The notes under the pieces: model-generated
Told to the model about the DNA's origin: nothing
Databases searched by the model: none
Seen by the model: the letters and a program-made list of their open reading frames with translations, nothing else
Assembly: GCF_003664185.1 (NCBI RefSeq)
Contig: NZ_RCCS01000004.1
Coordinates: forward strand, 310,001 to 374,000
Source: Tenacibaculum discolor
GTDB lineage: Bacteria > Bacteroidota > Bacteroidia > Flavobacteriales > Flavobacteriaceae
Reading direction: 5' to 3'
Length of the DNA: 64,000 bases
Made by a program: the position numbers and the translations under genes
In this document: in pieces, positions 62,504-64,000 of the stretch
Layout: every line of letters begins with the position of its first letter
How positions within the stretch are numbered: the first letter of the stretch is position 1

Positions 62504-62576
62504 GGTGCCTTAGCTCAGTTGGTAGAGCAAAGGACTGAAAATCCTTGTGTCCCTGGTTCGATTCCTGGAGGCACCA
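62504..62576 (+). tRNA. tRNA-Phe (GAA), copy 1
   Basis: A 73-nt cloverleaf: acceptor arms GGTGCCT and AGGCACC pair perfectly, D-arm CTCAGTTGGTAGAG, anticodon stem AGGAC... with loop CTGAAAA giving anticodon GAA, and T-loop GGTTCGATTCC. CCA is not encoded, with A73 followed by CA then AT. It is identical to the copy at 62641. Confidence 0.97.
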
Positions 62577-62578
62577 CA

Positions 62579-62612
62579 ATAAAACTCGTAGCGCATGTTG
62601 CGAGTTTTATTT
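62579..62612 (+). terminator. Hairpin between the two tRNA-Phe genes
   Basis: ATAAAACTCGTAGC and GTTGCGAGTTTTAT (62579-62610) form a 14-bp stem with two G-U pairs and a GCAT loop, followed by TTT. It could terminate the first tRNA, giving each copy its own unit, or mark a processing site. Confidence 0.6.
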
Positions 62613-62640
62613 TAAAGATGTTACTTTTGAAGCTATGACT

Positions 62641-62713
62641 GGTGCCTTAGCTCAGTTGGTAGAGCAAAGGACTGAAAATCCTTGTGTCCCTGGTTCGATT
62701 CCTGGAGGCACCA
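62641..62713 (+). tRNA. tRNA-Phe (GAA), copy 2
   Basis: Identical in all 73 positions to the tRNA at 62504, 64 bp downstream, including the absence of an encoded CCA. It is followed by a strong terminator. The two copies probably arose by tandem duplication. Confidence 0.97.
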
Positions 62714-62717
62714 CGAT

Positions 62718-62748
62718 AAAAACCCGAACAAATTTGTTCGGGTTTTTT
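62718..62748 (+). terminator. Terminator after tRNA-Phe copy 2
   Basis: AACCCGAACAAA and TTTGTTCGGGTT form a perfect dyad flanked by A and T runs. Confidence 0.85.
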
Positions 62749-62792
62749 AGTTTTAAAGCTATGCGATTCTATAGACTAGTGAGTTTCTATAG

Positions 62793-63770
62793 TTATTTTA
62801 ACTTAAATTTCATTTCTACTGGCAAATGATCTGATGCTTGTCCGAACTCTTTTAATACAGTTCCATCTATATATTCTATATAATTTTCCGTATAAAAAAC
62901 ATAATCAATACGTTCTACTGGATTTTTTGTGTCAAATGTATTTTCAGGGTTTTCAACAAAAAAGGCTGCATTTCCTACTCCATCCATTGCAAACATTTTT
63001 CTAACAATAGCCTCTTTATCTCTTGCTTTTGAATTAAAGTCTCCTAATAAAATGGTTGGATATTCTTTTTTATACTTATTAAAAAGATTCAATACATATT
63101 CAAATTGACGTACTCGTGTTGTTTTGTCAAAAGCTTCTAAGTGTAGATTTATAACAACTACTTCTTTTCCTCCTAAAATAACTTTTACCACTTGTACCAA
63201 TCTATCCAAATACAACGCATCTCTATAAAAAGGGTTGTCAGCTACTCGCTCTAAAACTATACGTTTATAATCTTTTAGCTCGTGTTTACTCAAAATTGAT
63301 TGACCTGAAACTATTTTACCAAAATGCATGCTTGGTGGCCAATATGGAAACGGCACATAATGTTCATCCCAATTTATACCTCTTGCCACATAATTATAAC
63401 CTAATTCTGCTAATTTTTCTTCTTGGTTTACTTTATAAGATCTTGCTGCATTATAATCGACTTCTTGAAGAGCAATAATATCTGGATTCACTTTTTTAAC
63501 CTCTGTAAGCACCTTTCTTAAGTTTGAATCAAATAATTCTTTAGGTTTTGCTATTGCTCTGTTATTTGTCATTCCGCTTAAATAACCAATATTATAAGTT
63601 ACTATGCTGTAGATTGAATCATTATCAGTCGTATTATTGTAGTCGTGTGTAATAACTTTGGCATATTCTGCTTCATCCATTGTTGGGGACGATGCCCAGA
63701 AAAAAAAGATTACAAACAATCCTACAGCTAGTAGTAAAAACCTTAAAACAATTCTAAAAAATGACTTCAT
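62793..63770 (-). CDS. Endonuclease/exonuclease/phosphatase family protein
   Basis: A protein of 325 residues with one N-terminal transmembrane helix (FLLLAVGLFVIFFFWASSP). The EEP-fold catalytic motifs are present: SIVTYNIGYLSG, DIIALQEVDYN (Glu), ILLGDFNSKARDKE (Asp-Asn) and QASDHLPVEM (Asp-His). The family covers DNases, phospholipases and phosphatases; a membrane-anchored form outside the cytoplasm is likely to hydrolyse an envelope or extracellular phosphodiester. It is convergent with the tRNA genes. Confidence 0.85.
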   Translation of the reverse strand: MKSFFRIVLRFLLLAVGLFVIFFFWASSPTMDEAEYAKVITHDYNNTTDNDSIYSIVTYNIGYLSGMTNNRAIAKPKELFDSNLRKVLTEVKKVNPDIIALQEVDYNAARSYKVNQEEKLAELGYNYVARGINWDEHYVPFPYWPPSMHFGKIVSGQSILSKHELKDYKRIVLERVADNPFYRDALYLDRLVQVVKVILGGKEVVVINLHLEAFDKTTRVRQFEYVLNLFNKYKKEYPTILLGDFNSKARDKEAIVRKMFAMDGVGNAAFFVENPENTFDTKNPVERIDYVFYTENYIEYIDGTVLKEFGQASDHLPVEMKFKLK

Positions 63771-63872
63771 AAAAAATTAAAAAAGTGTTAAAAACGATTT
63801 CAAATTTAAACTTTTTTAATCTGGAATGGTCTTAGAAGCGTAAATAATTAAAGAACCTTAAAATTTAATAAC

Positions 63873-64000
63873 ATGCAGAAATTACTAACAATCTTGATTT
63901 TAGCAGTAGGTTTTACTGTTACCACTCAAGCACAAAAGAGCGATAAGGCTAAACATGAAGAATTAAGCACTGAGCAGAAAACTGAACTAGCTGTAAAAAA
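63873..64000 (+). CDS. Small secreted protein, 3' end outside window
   Basis: An ATG at 63873 opens a frame still open at the window edge (42 codons seen). Signal peptide QKLLTILILAVGFTVTTQAQ is followed by a charged, helix-forming stretch (KSDKAKHEELSTEQKTELAV), reminiscent of DUF4890/Spy-like periplasmic proteins. The rest lies beyond the window, so the call is tentative. Confidence 0.6.
   Translation, partial: MQKLLTILILAVGFTVTTQAQKSDKAKHEELSTEQKTELAVK

Overview
The window is an AT-rich chromosomal segment from a member of the Bacteroidota, most probably Flavobacteriaceae (a Tenacibaculum-like marine genus is my best guess, held with low confidence). The signs are TAnnTTTG-type -7 promoter elements, many Cys-lipoproteins and TonB-dependent outer-membrane proteins, Bacteroidota-specific families (DUF3127, DUF4625, the 830-residue DUF5117-type metalloprotease), and the local order coaX / outer-membrane protein / TPR protein / lptC / CNNM-type transporter.

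Layout. 1-6.9 kb: the 3' part of a TPR protein, an outer-membrane barrel, and a three-gene cluster of M28 peptidase, DoxX-like protein and amidohydrolase. 6.9-8.5 kb: a small probable metal or thiol stress module made of a DUF3703 protein, a 34-residue peptide with 11 cysteines, a SigZ-like ECF sigma factor with a Cys tail, and a two-helix potassium channel. Two copies of one bipartite promoter-like motif stand before the first two genes. 8.5-14 kb: an NAD/ADP-ribose cluster with an NrtR-type Nudix regulator, PRPP synthetase, ADP-ribosylglycohydrolase, macrodomain protein, phosphoesterase and nicotinamide phosphoribosyltransferase. NrtR-like 19-bp operators overlap or closely follow the -7 elements of three promoters. 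14-24 kb: a radical SAM protein, secreted peptidases and hydrolases, and a META-domain lipoprotein. 24-29 kb: two short-chain dehydrogenases, a VOC protein, an HxlR regulator with a palindromic operator, and an AhpD-like / DUF1348 / AraC cluster. 29-31 kb: a cytoplasmic beta-propeller protein.

31.1-33.2 kb is the most striking island. It holds a retron-type reverse transcriptase with NAxxH, YADD and VTG motifs, whose C-terminal extension carries a HEPN-like RNxxxH signature. A plausible msr-msd RNA lies just upstream, and no separate effector gene is nearby. It sits between ordinary genes (the propeller protein and aat), so I read it as a mobile single-gene defence element.

33-46 kb: aat, a five-copy 41-bp hairpin repeat array, an AtoE-type transporter, a COG2509 flavoprotein, a VTT-like membrane protein, DUF1456, DUF3127, a flavin reductase, an orphan histidine kinase, a small nonsense-interrupted gene, a HIT protein, greA with a structured leader, a degenerate Rieske-like lipoprotein, purK-purE and a Dcp-like oligopeptidase. 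46.5-50.8 kb: a predicted divalent-metal uptake cluster (His-rich small protein, TonB-dependent receptor and two DUF4625 lipoproteins, one internally duplicated). 50.8-64 kb: a glycosyltransferase, a haem-binding protein, lpd, a PpiD/SurA-like isomerase, the coaX-to-CNNM operon with lptC, two identical tRNA-Phe genes, an endonuclease/exonuclease/phosphatase protein and the start of a small secreted protein.

All calls come from reading motifs by eye; no database search or structure prediction was run.
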